A stretch of 64,000 nt of DNA from Blastococcus haudaquaticus (GCF_900230285.1 NZ_OCNK01000003.1:496001-560000); one strand, 5' to 3'; shown: positions 25,848 through 37,145, counted from the stretch's first letter. The notes: a model not told the origin generated them from the sequence alone. Numbers and translations: made by a program.

Positions 25848-28543
25848 GGGAGCGGTTCGGCGTCCCGCGCGACGGCGAGGGGGCTGCTGATCACCACGGT
25901 GGTCCCCTCGGGGCTCGGCGTGGCGGTGATCTCGCCGAATGCGCTCATCAGCGTGGAACCCCGTCCCCGGTCCATGCTCGGCACCCGCTCGCGCCACTGA
26001 CCGTGGTCGCGGACCGAGATGAGCACCCGGCCGTCCTCGACCGAGGCGCTGACGTCGACGAACGGCTCGGTGGGCTCCTGCGCGTGCTCGACGGCGTTGG
26101 TCGCCGCTTCGCAGGCGGCGAGCAGCAGGTCGTAGGCCTGGTCCTCCTCGACGCCGGACTCGGCCAGCCAGCTGCGCAGCGACCGGCGCAGGACCGGGAT
26201 GGCTGCCGGCTCCGAGCGCACCCGCCACCGGGACGCCGAGCCGCCGGGCAGGTCCGCGGGGGTGCGCGGTGCGGGCGGCACGGGGAGGACCGTGGGGGAC
26301 GGCGTCGGCCGGGATACCTCCGCGATCTGCAGGGGCACGGTCGCGGGCGCCCGCTCGGGCGCCGGTGCGGCCGCGGCCCGCCCGGCTGCCCGCTCCAGCG
26401 CCACGCGGACGCGGGCGATGAGCTCGTCGGCGCGGAACGGTTTGGCCAGGTAGTCGTCGGCACCGGCCTCGAGCCCCTCGACCGACGCCTCCTGCCCTGC
26501 GCGCGCGGTGAGCATGATGACCGGGATGTGCCGGGTGGCCGGGTCCGCCCGCAGGGCGCGCAGCAGCTCGAACCCGTCGACGCGCGGCATCATCACGTCG
26601 GTCAGGACGACGTCGGGCTGCCGCTCGGCGACGGCCGCCAGCGCCTCCTCGCCGTTCGCCGTCGTCCGCACGGTCCAGTGCGGCCCCAGCAGTCGGGTCA
26701 GGTAGGCGCGCATGTCGGCGTTGTCGTCGACGACCAGCACGCCGCCCCCCGCGGGTGGCGTCGCAGGCGACTCGCCGGGCCGGGAGGTGTCCTCCTCCCA
26801 GCTCGCCGCCTCGCCGCGGGCGGCGTCGGACGGGTGGGCCGCCGGCCGGGGCGCGTCCTCGACGACGTCGGGAGCGCCGTAGGGCAGGGCCACCGTGAAC
26901 GTGCTGCCGACCCCGGGCTCGCTCGTCACCGACGCCGTGCCGCCGTGCAGCGCGACGAGCTCGTGGACCAGCGCGAGGCCGATGCCGGTGCCCTCTCGGG
27001 TGCGCGCGGTGGCCCCGGGGACGCGGTGGAAGCGCTCGAAGAGCTGCGGCAACTGGTCGGCGACGATCCCGACGCCGGTGTCGGTGACGGTGAGCAGGAA
27101 GCCGTCGTCACCGGAACGCAGGCCGACGTCGATGCCACCGACGAAGGTGTACTTGACGGCGTTCGCCAGCAGGTTGACGACGACCTTCTCCCACATGCGC
27201 GGGTCGACGTAGGCCGGCCGGTCCAGCGCCGGGCAGTCGACGGTCAGCCGCAGCCCCGCCCGCTCGGCGGCCGCCCGGAAGATGCCGGCGAGCTCGGCGG
27301 TGAAGGTGGCCACGTCGGTCTCGACCCGCACCGGGTTGGCCCGCCCGGCCTCGATGCTGGCGAAGTCGAGCAGGTCGTTCACCAGCCGCTGCAGCCGCTG
27401 GCCGTTGCGCAGGGCGAGGTCGAGCTGCTCCCGGGCACCGGCGGGCAGCGGTTCCTCGGTGTTCTCCAGGACGTCCTGGATGGGGCCCAGCAGCAGCGTC
27501 AGCGGGGTGCGCAGCTCGTGGCTGACGTCGGAGAAGAAGGTCGTCTTCGCGCGGTCGAGCTCGGCCAGGGACTCCGCGCGCAGCCGCTCGGTCTCGAAGG
27601 CGCGGATGTTCACCACGACGCCGGCCAGTTGACCGGCCACGAGCTCGTAGAAGGACCGGTACTCGTCGTCGAACGCGAGATTGGGGCTCCGTCCCGCCAG
27701 CAGCAGTCCCAGCGGCTCGCCGTCGCGGGTGGCGGTGAGCGGGAGGACGACGGCGTCGGTGATCCGGTCGCCGAAGGGGCCGCCGGTGACGCCGAGCCCG
27801 TCCACGACGCCCGCCAGGTCGGCCTCTCCGGCGGCCGTCTCCGGCAGCAGCGCGTCGTCGCACCCGACCGCCGCGACCCGGCGGAACCCCGGCTCGCCGG
27901 GGACGGAGAGGTAGACAGCGGCGAACGGGACGTCGACGGAGGTGCTGGCCAGCGCGCGGCACATGTTCGCGACGGTCTCCTCCTCGTCGCCGAGCCGGTT
28001 GCCCGCGGTCGCCAGCTCGTGGAGCAGACGCTGTCGGCGGGCGGAGACGAGCTCGCCCGTCACCTCGGTGCAGATCGCGTGGATGCCGGCGACCCGACCT
28101 GCGTCGTCGAACGCGGGGGCGTGGGAGACGGTGAAGTAGGTCTCCTCCCGGTAGCCGTGGCGCTCCAGCTGCAGCAGCAGACCGGGCAACCACGATGCCT
28201 CCAACGTCCGCATCGCGTGGTCGATCGGCGGCTGCAGCGCGCCCCAGGTCTCGGGCTGTGTGAGGCGGATGTCCTTCCCGATGGCCGGGTGCTTCGCGCC
28301 AATCACGGGGGCGTACGCGTCGTTGTAGAACTGCAGGAGGTCGGGACCCCACAGCACGATGGTCGGAAAACGTGAGAAGAGCACGGTGCGGACGGCGAAG
28401 CGCAGGCTGTCCGGCCAGGATTCGACGGGGCCGACCGAAGTGGTCGCCCAGTCGATCTCCGCCATGAGGCGGCCGCACTCCCCACCGCCGGCGAAAAGAT
28501 CGCCGACCCCGGGTCCCGACGGGGGATCGGGAACCACGATCAC
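25844..28543 (-). CDS. hybrid sensor histidine kinase/response regulator with C-terminal RsbW-like domain
   Basis: The 899-residue cytoplasmic protein has, in order, PAS (about 35-165), GAF (175-315), HisKA with phospho-His342 in SHELRTP, HATPase (445-555; N-box and DTGVGI), a receiver domain (600-715; phospho-Asp649 in VVLTDVMMP, Lys701), a Pro/Ala-rich linker, and a second ATPase fold (765-890). The last fold has EAATNAVEHA and DHGQWRE as in RsbW-type anti-sigma kinases. This joins two-component and partner-switching signalling in one chain. The GTG at 28543 is annotated; a GTG two codons later has better spacing to GGAGG. The TAG stop shares CTAG with the convergent ATP-grasp gene. Confidence 0.93.
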   Translation of the reverse strand: MIVVPDPPSGPGVGDLFAGGGECGRLMAEIDWATTSVGPVESWPDSLRFAVRTVLFSRFPTIVLWGPDLLQFYNDAYAPVIGAKHPAIGKDIRLTQPETWGALQPPIDHAMRTLEASWLPGLLLQLERHGYREETYFTVSHAPAFDDAGRVAGIHAICTEVTGELVSARRQRLLHELATAGNRLGDEEETVANMCRALASTSVDVPFAAVYLSVPGEPGFRRVAAVGCDDALLPETAAGEADLAGVVDGLGVTGGPFGDRITDAVVLPLTATRDGEPLGLLLAGRSPNLAFDDEYRSFYELVAGQLAGVVVNIRAFETERLRAESLAELDRAKTTFFSDVSHELRTPLTLLLGPIQDVLENTEEPLPAGAREQLDLALRNGQRLQRLVNDLLDFASIEAGRANPVRVETDVATFTAELAGIFRAAAERAGLRLTVDCPALDRPAYVDPRMWEKVVVNLLANAVKYTFVGGIDVGLRSGDDGFLLTVTDTGVGIVADQLPQLFERFHRVPGATARTREGTGIGLALVHELVALHGGTASVTSEPGVGSTFTVALPYGAPDVVEDAPRPAAHPSDAARGEAASWEEDTSRPGESPATPPAGGGVLVVDDNADMRAYLTRLLGPHWTVRTTANGEEALAAVAERQPDVVLTDVMMPRVDGFELLRALRADPATRHIPVIMLTARAGQEASVEGLEAGADDYLAKPFRADELIARVRVALERAAGRAAAAPAPERAPATVPLQIAEVSRPTPSPTVLPVPPAPRTPADLPGGSASRWRVRSEPAAIPVLRRSLRSWLAESGVEEDQAYDLLLAACEAATNAVEHAQEPTEPFVDVSASVEDGRVLISVRDHGQWRERVPSMDRGRGSTLMSAFGEITATPSPEGTTVVISSPLAVARDAEPLP

Positions 28544-28585
28544 CTCCAGCCGCGTACGGCCATCGACACCACGATCCGGTCGGGA

Positions 28586-29740
<1,155 letters not shown>

Positions 29741-29780
29741 TCACCGGGACCCGCCGCGAACGTGCGAGCAGGGCCGTGGC

Positions 29781-30911
29781 TCAGGAGGGTGCGACCTCGG
29801 TCGTCGCCTTCGTCTGGATGGTGTCCCAGCCCTCGACGGCCTCGGGCTTGCGCGGGTCGGGGCCGATGTAGCGCGCCGACGGGCGTACGAGGCGGCCGGT
29901 CCGCTTCTGCTCGAGGATGTGCGCGCACCAGCCGGCGGTGCGGGCGCAGGTGAACATGGAGGTGAACATGTGGCTGGGCACCTCGGCGAAGTCGAGGACG
30001 ATCGCCGCCCAGAACTCCACGTTGGTCTCGACCGGCCGGTCGGGACGCCGCTCGCGCAGCTCCTTGAGCGCGGCGTTCTCCAGCGCCAGGGCCGCCTCGA
30101 AGCGGGGCGCAGCCAGTTCCTCGGCGGCGCGGCGCAGCACGCGGGCGCGGGGGTCCTCGGCGCGGTAGACGCGGTGGCCGAAGCCCATCAACCGCTCCTT
30201 GCGGTCGAGCAGGTCCTTCACGTACTTCTCGGCGTCGCCGGTCTTCTCCACCTCGTCGAGCATGTGGAGCACCCGGGAGGGGGCGCCGCCGTGCAGCGGA
30301 CCCGACATCGCGCCGATGGCGCCGGACAGCGAGGCGGCGACGTCGGCGCCGGTCGAGGCGATGACGCGGGCGGTGAAGGTGGACGCGTTCATGCCGTGCT
30401 CGGCGGCCGACGTCCAGTACGCGTCGACGGCGGCGACGTGGCGGGGGTCGGGCTCGCCGCGCCAGCGGACCATGAAGCGCTCGACGATCGTCGACGCCTG
30501 GTCGACCCGCTTCTGCGGGACGGCGGGGGTGCCGATGCCGCGCGCGGACTGCGCGACGTAGGACAGCGCCATGACGGCGGCCCGGGCGAGCTCCTCGCGG
30601 GCCTCCTCGTCGTCGATGTCCAGCAGCGGGCGGTAGCCCCAGATGGGGGTCAGCATCGCCAGTGCCGCCTGGACGTCGACGCGGACGTCCCCGGTGTGCA
30701 CCGGGATCGGGAAGGGCTCCGCCGGGGGGAGACCCGGGCCGAACTTCCCGTCGACCAGGAGGGCCCAGACGTTGCCGAAGGTCACCTTGCCGACGAGGTC
30801 CTCGATGTCGACGCCGCGATAGCGCAGAGCGCCGCCGTCCTTGTCGGGTTCGGCGATCTCGGTCTCGAAGGCGATGATGCCTTCCAGGCCGGGTACGAAG
30901 TCGTCGGCCAT
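29781..30911 (-). CDS. citA: citrate synthase 2
   Basis: The 376-residue enzyme condenses acetyl-CoA and oxaloacetate to citrate at the entry of the TCA cycle. Catalytic and binding segments are visible: AAEHGMNAST (His), GPLHGGAP (His), GFGHRVYRAEDPRA (His/Arg), the Asp-containing VLDFAEVPS and ARTAGWCAHILEQ. The N-terminal GLEGIIAFETEI matches the short (type II) form such as CitA/Rv0889c. The ATG at 30911 follows AGAGGAG. It diverges from pdxH over 167 bp; a TAGGGT sequence there is a possible -10 box for this gene. Confidence 0.93.
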   Translation of the reverse strand: MADDFVPGLEGIIAFETEIAEPDKDGGALRYRGVDIEDLVGKVTFGNVWALLVDGKFGPGLPPAEPFPIPVHTGDVRVDVQAALAMLTPIWGYRPLLDIDDEEAREELARAAVMALSYVAQSARGIGTPAVPQKRVDQASTIVERFMVRWRGEPDPRHVAAVDAYWTSAAEHGMNASTFTARVIASTGADVAASLSGAIGAMSGPLHGGAPSRVLHMLDEVEKTGDAEKYVKDLLDRKERLMGFGHRVYRAEDPRARVLRRAAEELAAPRFEAALALENAALKELRERRPDRPVETNVEFWAAIVLDFAEVPSHMFTSMFTCARTAGWCAHILEQKRTGRLVRPSARYIGPDPRKPEAVEGWDTIQTKATTEVAPS

Positions 30912-31078
30912 CTCGCATGCTCCTCTGCGCGCGGACCCCTGCGCGCCGGGGAGGTGGCACGCAGATTGCCAGCCGACCCTAGGCGTTGCGGACCCACCTG
31001 GGCACACGGGGGGCGGTCCTGGCCGGCGCGGGGGTGGTCTCGCGCGCCGAGCCGGCGGGACGGTGCCAGCATGGCGGC

Positions 31079-31726
31079 GTGCCCGACCTCACCCGCATGC
31101 GCAACGACTACACCGCCGGCCGGCTCACCGAGGAGGACCTCGCGCCCACCTGGGTCGAGCAGTTCGACCGCTGGTTCGGCGACGTGGTCGCCGCGGAACT
31201 GCCCGAGCCCAACGCGGTCGTGGTCGCCACCGCCGACGCCGACGGGGCTCCCGACGCCCGGGTCGTCCTGATAAAGGGCTACGACGAGGCCGGGTTCATC
31301 TTCGGCACCAGCTACGCCTCGGCCAAGGGCGCCCAGCTCGCGGTCAACCCGAGGGCGGCACTGGTCTTCCCCTGGCACGCGCTGCAGCGCCAGGTCCGGG
31401 TGACCGGCCGGGTCGAGAAGATCGGGGAGACCGCGTCCGACGGGCTGTGGGACCCACGTCCGCGGGGATCGCAGCTGGCCGCGGTGGCCTCGGTCCAGTC
31501 GACGGTCGTGGACTCCCGGGAGGAGCTGGCCGAGCGGGTGCGGCTGCTCGACGAGCAGACACCCGAGGAGAAGGTGCCGCGCCCGGCGGTCTGGGGCGGC
31601 TACCGCGTGCTCCCGGAGCGGGTGGAGTTCTGGCAGGGCGGCAAGGACCGGCTGCACGACCGGCTGCGGTTCGAGCGCGACGACGAAGAGGGGGGCGGCT
31701 GGCTGGTGCGGCGCCTGGCCCCGTGA
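31079..31726 (+). CDS. pdxH: pyridoxamine 5'-phosphate oxidase
   Basis: The 215-residue FMN enzyme oxidises pyridoxine or pyridoxamine 5'-phosphate to PLP. Typical segments are NAVVVATADADGAPDARVVLIKGYDEAGFIF-type beta strands (FMN binding), FPWHALQRQVRVTGRVEKI, SVQSTVVDSREEL and the C-terminal WQGGKDRLHDRLRF that binds substrate. The GTG start is preceded by CAGCAT 6 nt upstream, not by an RBS. Its stop overlaps the GTG of the MFS gene. Confidence 0.94.
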   Translation: MPDLTRMRNDYTAGRLTEEDLAPTWVEQFDRWFGDVVAAELPEPNAVVVATADADGAPDARVVLIKGYDEAGFIFGTSYASAKGAQLAVNPRAALVFPWHALQRQVRVTGRVEKIGETASDGLWDPRPRGSQLAAVASVQSTVVDSREELAERVRLLDEQTPEEKVPRPAVWGGYRVLPERVEFWQGGKDRLHDRLRFERDDEEGGGWLVRRLAP

Positions 31727-33111
31727 AGAAGGATCCTGCTTCCCCCCAGACCTCGCACGGTCGGCCCGGGCCCCTGGAGCAGGGCCAGCGGCGCCGCGGC
31801 TGGGCGATCGACACGACGCCGCTGCGCAACCCGCACTACCGGCGGCTGTTCTGGGGCGTCGCCGCCACGATGCTCGGCCAGCAGATGACGCTGGTCGCCG
31901 TCCCCTTCCAGGTCTACGCACTCACCGGGTCCTCCCTGCTGGTCGGCGTCACGTCGATCGTGGCGCTGGTCCCGCTGGTGGTCTTCGGCCTGCTCGGCGG
32001 GGCGATCGCGGACGCCATGGACCGCAGGCGGCTCATCCTGATCACGTCGGTCGGCGCGGCCGTGACCAGCGCCCTGCTCGCGGTGCAGTCACTGCTGCCG
32101 GGCGGCGGCAACCTGGTGGTGCTGTGGATCCTGACCGCCTGCGTGTCCGGCTTCGCCGCGGTCAACCAGCCCACCCGCAGCGCCGTCATCCCCGCGATCG
32201 TCGGCCCCGCCGGGGTTCCGGCGGCCAACGCCCTGGCCATGACGGTCCGGCAGGCAGGCGTGATCGTCGGGCCGCTGCTGGCCGGCGTCCTGATCGGGAT
32301 GGGCGAGCTCTTCCTGACCTACCTGGTGGACGCGCTCGGCTTCCTGCTGGCCGCCCTGCTGCTGCGCGGCCTGCCGTCGCTGCCCCCGCACGGCGTCGTG
32401 GGTCCGCTCCGGCTGCGCTCGGCGGTGCGCGGGGTGGGGGAGGGCTTCGTCTTCCTCCGCACCCAGCCGGTGCTGCTGATGACGTTCGTCGTCGACATCA
32501 TCGCGATGATGTTCGCCTGGCCGCAGGCGGTCTTCCCCGAGCTCTCGGAGACCCGGTACGCGGACTCGCCCAACAGCCTCGGGTGGTTGTTCGCCGGGGT
32601 GTCGATCGGCGCGCTGGTGATGGGGCTGACGTCGGGCTGGGTGTCGCGGGTGGACCGGCAGGGCGCGGTGGTGCTCGCCGCGATCGCGGTCTGGGGCGTG
32701 GCGATCATCGGCTTCGGCCTGGCGCCGACGTTGTGGCTGGCGGTCCTGTGCCTGGCGGTGGCGGGCGCCGGCGACATGGTCAGCGCGGTGCTGCGCTCCT
32801 CGATGCTCCAACTGGCGGCGCCCGACGACATGCGCGGACGGATGCAGGGCGTGTTCATCGTGGTGGTCGCCGGCGGGCCGCGGCTCGGTGACCTGCGGGC
32901 CGGCGCGATCGCGAGCGCGGCGTCGGTCAGCGTCGCGATGGTGTCCGGCGGCGTGATCGTCGTGGTGGCGATGGCCGTCGTCGCGCTGGTCGTCCCGTCG
33001 TTCTGGCTCTTCCGGGCGTCCCGGTCGACGGTGGAGACGGGCACGGGGACGGAGGCCCGGCCGGGCTCGCCCGCCCCCGAGAGTGGCGAGGACCGGCCGG
33101 GCAGCGCGTAA
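31723..33111 (+). CDS. MFS transporter whose N-terminus is encoded by a repeat
   Basis: The 462-residue MFS_3-type exporter has about 12 helices beginning near residue 40. Family marks are NPHYRRLFWG, GAIADAMDRRRLIL, MRGRMQGVFIVVVAGGPRLGD. The GTG at 31723 overlaps the pdxH stop (GTGA), yet codons 2-22 are formed by hairpin repeat copy C. No other ATG, GTG or TTG occurs before the ATG at about 31869 inside the first helix, so either the repeat was recruited as coding sequence or the gene uses an unusual start. The substrate is unknown. Confidence 0.86.
   Translation: MKKDPASPQTSHGRPGPLEQGQRRRGWAIDTTPLRNPHYRRLFWGVAATMLGQQMTLVAVPFQVYALTGSSLLVGVTSIVALVPLVVFGLLGGAIADAMDRRRLILITSVGAAVTSALLAVQSLLPGGGNLVVLWILTACVSGFAAVNQPTRSAVIPAIVGPAGVPAANALAMTVRQAGVIVGPLLAGVLIGMGELFLTYLVDALGFLLAALLLRGLPSLPPHGVVGPLRLRSAVRGVGEGFVFLRTQPVLLMTFVVDIIAMMFAWPQAVFPELSETRYADSPNSLGWLFAGVSIGALVMGLTSGWVSRVDRQGAVVLAAIAVWGVAIIGFGLAPTLWLAVLCLAVAGAGDMVSAVLRSSMLQLAAPDDMRGRMQGVFIVVVAGGPRLGDLRAGAIASAASVSVAMVSGGVIVVVAMAVVALVVPSFWLFRASRSTVETGTGTEARPGSPAPESGEDRPGSA
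31728..31786 (+). repeat. hairpin repeat, copy C (59 nt)
   Basis: Aligns ungapped with copies A and B. It starts 1 nt after the pdxH TGA, exactly as copy B does after its gene. The arms (GGATCCTGCTTCC and CTGGAGCAGGGCC) pair with one bulge and two wobbles. It lies inside the start region of the MFS gene. Confidence 0.72.
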
Positions 33112-33169
33112 CGATGCCACAGAACCTGGACGATGCCGTATCGATACAGGGGCGACGTCCGGTCGGTGA

Positions 33170-33229
33170 GGTGAGCACTGCTCCGGTGGGCGCTCGATCG
33201 CAGCGAGGCCCGCTGGACCAGTGCTCACC
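33170..33229. terminator. long inverted repeat between convergent genes
   Basis: GGTGAGCACTG (33170-33180) and CAGTGCTCACC (33219-33229) are perfect 11-bp complements, extended by 3 bp after one mismatch. The loop contains a short CGCT/AGCG stem. It lies between the MFS stop and the udgX stop and is a plausible two-way terminator without a T-tract. Confidence 0.5.
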
Positions 33230-33235
33230 GGCCCC

Positions 33236-33946
33236 TCAGGCGAGGGCGTGGGCGACCACCGTCAGGTCGGCGACCAGGGCGGCATAGGCGGCGTCGCGCG
33301 CCTCGTCGGGCGTGCGCAGGATCGCGGACGGGTGCGTGGTCGCGAGCATCCAGGTCTGCGCCGGGGCACCCTCGTCCGGCTCGTCGTCGTCGGCCTCCTG
33401 GTGCCCGTCGTCGAGGTGCCCGTCGTCGACAGGGAGGGCGGCTCCGGGCGGGGTCCACGGGAGCAGCTGCCCACGGTCCCGGGTGATCCGGAACGACGGC
33501 GAGATCAGCGCCTTGGCCGCCGTCGCCCCCAGGCAGACCACGACCTCGGGCCGCAGGACGGCGAACTCCGCCTCCAGCCACGGCCGGCACGCGCGCAGGT
33601 GCTCGGGCCCCGGGGTCTGGTGGATGCGCCGCTTGCCCTTCGCCGTGAACCGGAAGTGCTTGACCGCGTTGGAGATGTAGGCGTCGCGCCGGTCGATGCC
33701 GGCGTCGCCGAGCGCCTTGTCCAGCAGTCGCCCTGCGGGCCCGACGAAGGGTTCGCCCGTGCGGTCCTCCCGATCCCCGGGCTGCTCGCCGACGAACACG
33801 ATCCGGGCGGTCTCCGGGCCCTCGCCGAAGACCGTCTGCGTCGCCGGCTCCCACAGCTCGCAGGCGCGGCAGCCGGCGGCCGCTGCCCGGAGCCCGTCCA
33901 GGCCCACACCGTCCGGCGGCTGGGCGCGACCCTGTTCACCAGTCAT
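33236..33946 (-). CDS. udgX: UdgX family uracil-DNA glycosylase (uracil-DNA cross-linking type)
   Basis: The 236-residue Fe-S protein has cysteines at 26, 29, 120 and 138 placed to bind a 4Fe-4S cluster, the GEQPGDREDRTGEPF active-site motif (53-67) and the UdgX-specific loop KRRIH (105-109). In the mycobacterial enzyme the His of this loop forms a covalent bond to the abasic sugar after uracil excision. THPSAILR near the C-terminus is the second uracil-site motif. An unusual acidic, His-containing insert (about 173-194) makes it longer than the roughly 210-residue norm. The ATG at 33946 fits. Confidence 0.93.
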   Translation of the reverse strand: MTGEQGRAQPPDGVGLDGLRAAAAGCRACELWEPATQTVFGEGPETARIVFVGEQPGDREDRTGEPFVGPAGRLLDKALGDAGIDRRDAYISNAVKHFRFTAKGKRRIHQTPGPEHLRACRPWLEAEFAVLRPEVVVCLGATAAKALISPSFRITRDRGQLLPWTPPGAALPVDDGHLDDGHQEADDDEPDEGAPAQTWMLATTHPSAILRTPDEARDAAYAALVADLTVVAHALA

Positions 33947-33993
33947 TCGCCGATGACACCGCAGCGCCGCCCTGGACGCGAGGTGAGCGGCCG

Positions 33994-33999
33994 ATACGG
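33994..33999 (+). promoter_or_regulatory. -10 box before the NatAB-type ABC operon
   Basis: TACGGT, 29 nt upstream of the GTG at 34029. This leaves a short leader containing GGGAGG. A weak TGGACG -35 candidate lies 16 nt before it. Confidence 0.35.
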
Positions 34000-34028
34000 T
34001 GCGGCAACCAACAATCTCGGGAGGACAC

Positions 34029-34939
<911 letters not shown>

Positions 34940-34943
<4 letters not shown>

Positions 34944-36127
34944 GCGAGCCCCGCAGCCTGAGCAGTGCGTCGCTGGTCGGTCTGGTCGCGAGGCGGGAGA
35001 TCTCGGCGCGCATCCGCGACAAGAACTTCATCATCAGCTCGATCGTCATCCTGGTGCTGCTTCTGGGCAGCCTGGCGTTGCAGGTGGCCCTCGACTCGGG
35101 CACGGAGGAGTCGCGGATCGGCCTCGTCGGCGATGCCCCCGGCCTGGAGCAGGCGCTGCAGGCGCAGGGGGAGGCCCTCGAGGTCGACGTCACCGTCGTC
35201 GAGCTGCCCGACGAGGCGGCCGCGTCGGCGGCCGTCGAGGACGAGGAGGTCGACAGCGCTCTCGTCGTCCAGGGCAGGGAGTACGAGCTGCTCGTCCAGG
35301 AGTCGGCGGGCGGATCGCTGGAGGCGATCGTCCAGGGGGCGGTGTCGCAGCTGTCGGTCGCCGAGCAGCTCGCCGAGGCGGGCATCAGCGGCCTCGACGT
35401 CCCCGAGGTGCCGGTGACCGCGCTGGACCCCGACGCCGACCAGGACAGCCAGCGCGTCGTCGCCGCGATCATCGGCGCGGGTCTCCTCTACGGCCTGCTG
35501 ATCCTCTTCGGTCAGTTCATCGCGCAGGGCGTCGTGGAGGAGAAGTCGAGCCGGGTGGTCGAGCTGCTGCTGGCGACGATGAAGCCGTGGCAGCTCCTCG
35601 CCGGGAAGATCCTGGGGCTCGGGGTGCTGGGCCTGGCCCAGATCGTGGTCATCGCCGTCGTCGGCGTGGCCGGTGCCATCGCCTTCGACGTCGTCGACAT
35701 CCCCGGCGACCTCATCGGGACGGCGATCTCGGTGGTCCTGTGGTTCGTGCTGGCCTACGCCTTCTACGCCGCCATCTTCGCCGTCGCGGCGTCCCTGGTG
35801 AGCCGGCAGGAGGACCTCGGCACGGTCCTCATGCCCACGACGCTGGTCCTCGTGGCCGCGTTCGTCGTCGGCATCCAGGCGTCGGCCGACCCCGACGGCA
35901 CCCTCGCCCGCGTCACCTCGCTGGTCCCCGGGCTCTCGCCGCTGGTGATGCCGGTGCGGCAGGCGGCGGGCGACGTCCCGGTCTGGGAGGTCGGCCTGGC
36001 CGTCGTCCTCATGCTCGTCGCCATCGCCCTGATCGTGCGGCTCGGCGGGCGGATCTACGCGGGGGCGCTGCTGCGCACGAGCGGCAAGCTGAAGATGCGG
36101 GAGGCGCTGAAGGCCGAGCGCGCGTAG
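34940..36127 (+). CDS. ABC-2 permease (NatB-like)
   Basis: The 395-residue protein has an N-terminal helix (about 28-50), an acidic extracytoplasmic domain (50-170) and five to six C-terminal helices. The cytoplasmic VVEEKSSRVVELLLATMKPWQLLAGK motif is the signature of NatB/YhaP-type ABC-2 permeases. With the co-translated ATPase it forms an exporter; the substrate is unknown. The GTG overlaps the ATPase stop. Confidence 0.92.
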
Positions 36128-36164
36128 CGGGTTGCGCGCGATCGGGTGGGGGTAGCCGGGCCGC

Positions 36165-37145
36165 ATGGCGATGCAGCTGGGCTACACGATGATGACCGAG
36201 CAGGCCGGGCCGAAGGACCTCGTCAGCCACGTGGTGGGTGCCGAGGAGGTCGGCTTCGACTTCTCGGTGAGCAGCGACCACTACTTCCCCTGGCTCGACG
36301 AGATGGGCCACTCGCCACACGCGTGGACGGTGCTCGGTGCCGCCGCCCAGGCGACCAGCCGCATCCCGCTGACCACCTACGTGACCTGCCCGAGCTTCCG
36401 GTACCACCCGGCGGTCGTGGCGCAGAAGGCCGCGACCCTGCAGATCCTCTCCGACGGCCGCTTCACGCTGGGTCTCGGTTCCGGCGAGAACCTCAACGAG
36501 CACGTCGTGGGCGCGGGCTGGCCACCCGCCGACGTCCGCCAGGAGATGCTGGAGGAGGCCCTCCACATCATCCGCGACCTGTTCGACGGCGACGGCTACA
36601 CGAACTTCCGCGGCGAGCACTTCGACGTCGAGTCCGCCAAGCTCTGGGACCTCCCCGACAAGCGGGTGCCGATCGGCGTCGCCGCCGGGGGGAAGCAGGC
36701 CTGCACGATCGCCGGTGAGCTGGCCGACGCGCTGATCGCCACCGAGCCGAAGGCCCAGTACGGGGAGTGGTTCGACGCGGCGGGCGGGACGGGCAAGCCC
36801 CGCATCGCGCAGATGCCGATCAGCTACGGCACCGACAAGGCCGCCGCCGTCACCCGGGCGCACACGCTCTTCCGCTGGTTCGGCCTCGGCTGGAAGGTCA
36901 ACGCCGAGCTGCCCGGGCCTCCGGCCTTCGACTCGGCGAGCCAGTTCGTGCGGAAGGACGACGTCGAGAGCAGCATCCCGTGCGGGGACGACGTCGACGC
37001 CGTGATCGAGGCCGCGAAGGAGTACGCCGACGCCGGCTTCACGCACCTGGCGCTGGTCCAGATCGGCGGCGACCAGCAGAAGCCGTACCTGGAGTGGACC
37101 GAGAAGACGCTGCTGCCCGCCTGGCGGGAGGCTTTCAGCAGCTGA
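36165..37145 (+). CDS. LLM class F420-dependent oxidoreductase
   Basis: The 326-residue luciferase-like TIM barrel matches the actinobacterial F420 family: MQLGYTMMTEQAGP start, SDHYFPWLDEMGHSPHAWTVLGA, LGLGSGENLNEHVVG and GVAAGGKQA. It should use coenzyme F420 for hydride transfer; the substrate is unpredictable, and glucose-6-phosphate dehydrogenase-like relatives exist. No clear Shine-Dalgarno precedes the ATG. It appears monocistronic. Confidence 0.9.
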   Translation: MAMQLGYTMMTEQAGPKDLVSHVVGAEEVGFDFSVSSDHYFPWLDEMGHSPHAWTVLGAAAQATSRIPLTTYVTCPSFRYHPAVVAQKAATLQILSDGRFTLGLGSGENLNEHVVGAGWPPADVRQEMLEEALHIIRDLFDGDGYTNFRGEHFDVESAKLWDLPDKRVPIGVAAGGKQACTIAGELADALIATEPKAQYGEWFDAAGGTGKPRIAQMPISYGTDKAAAVTRAHTLFRWFGLGWKVNAELPGPPAFDSASQFVRKDDVESSIPCGDDVDAVIEAAKEYADAGFTHLALVQIGGDQQKPYLEWTEKTLLPAWREAFSS

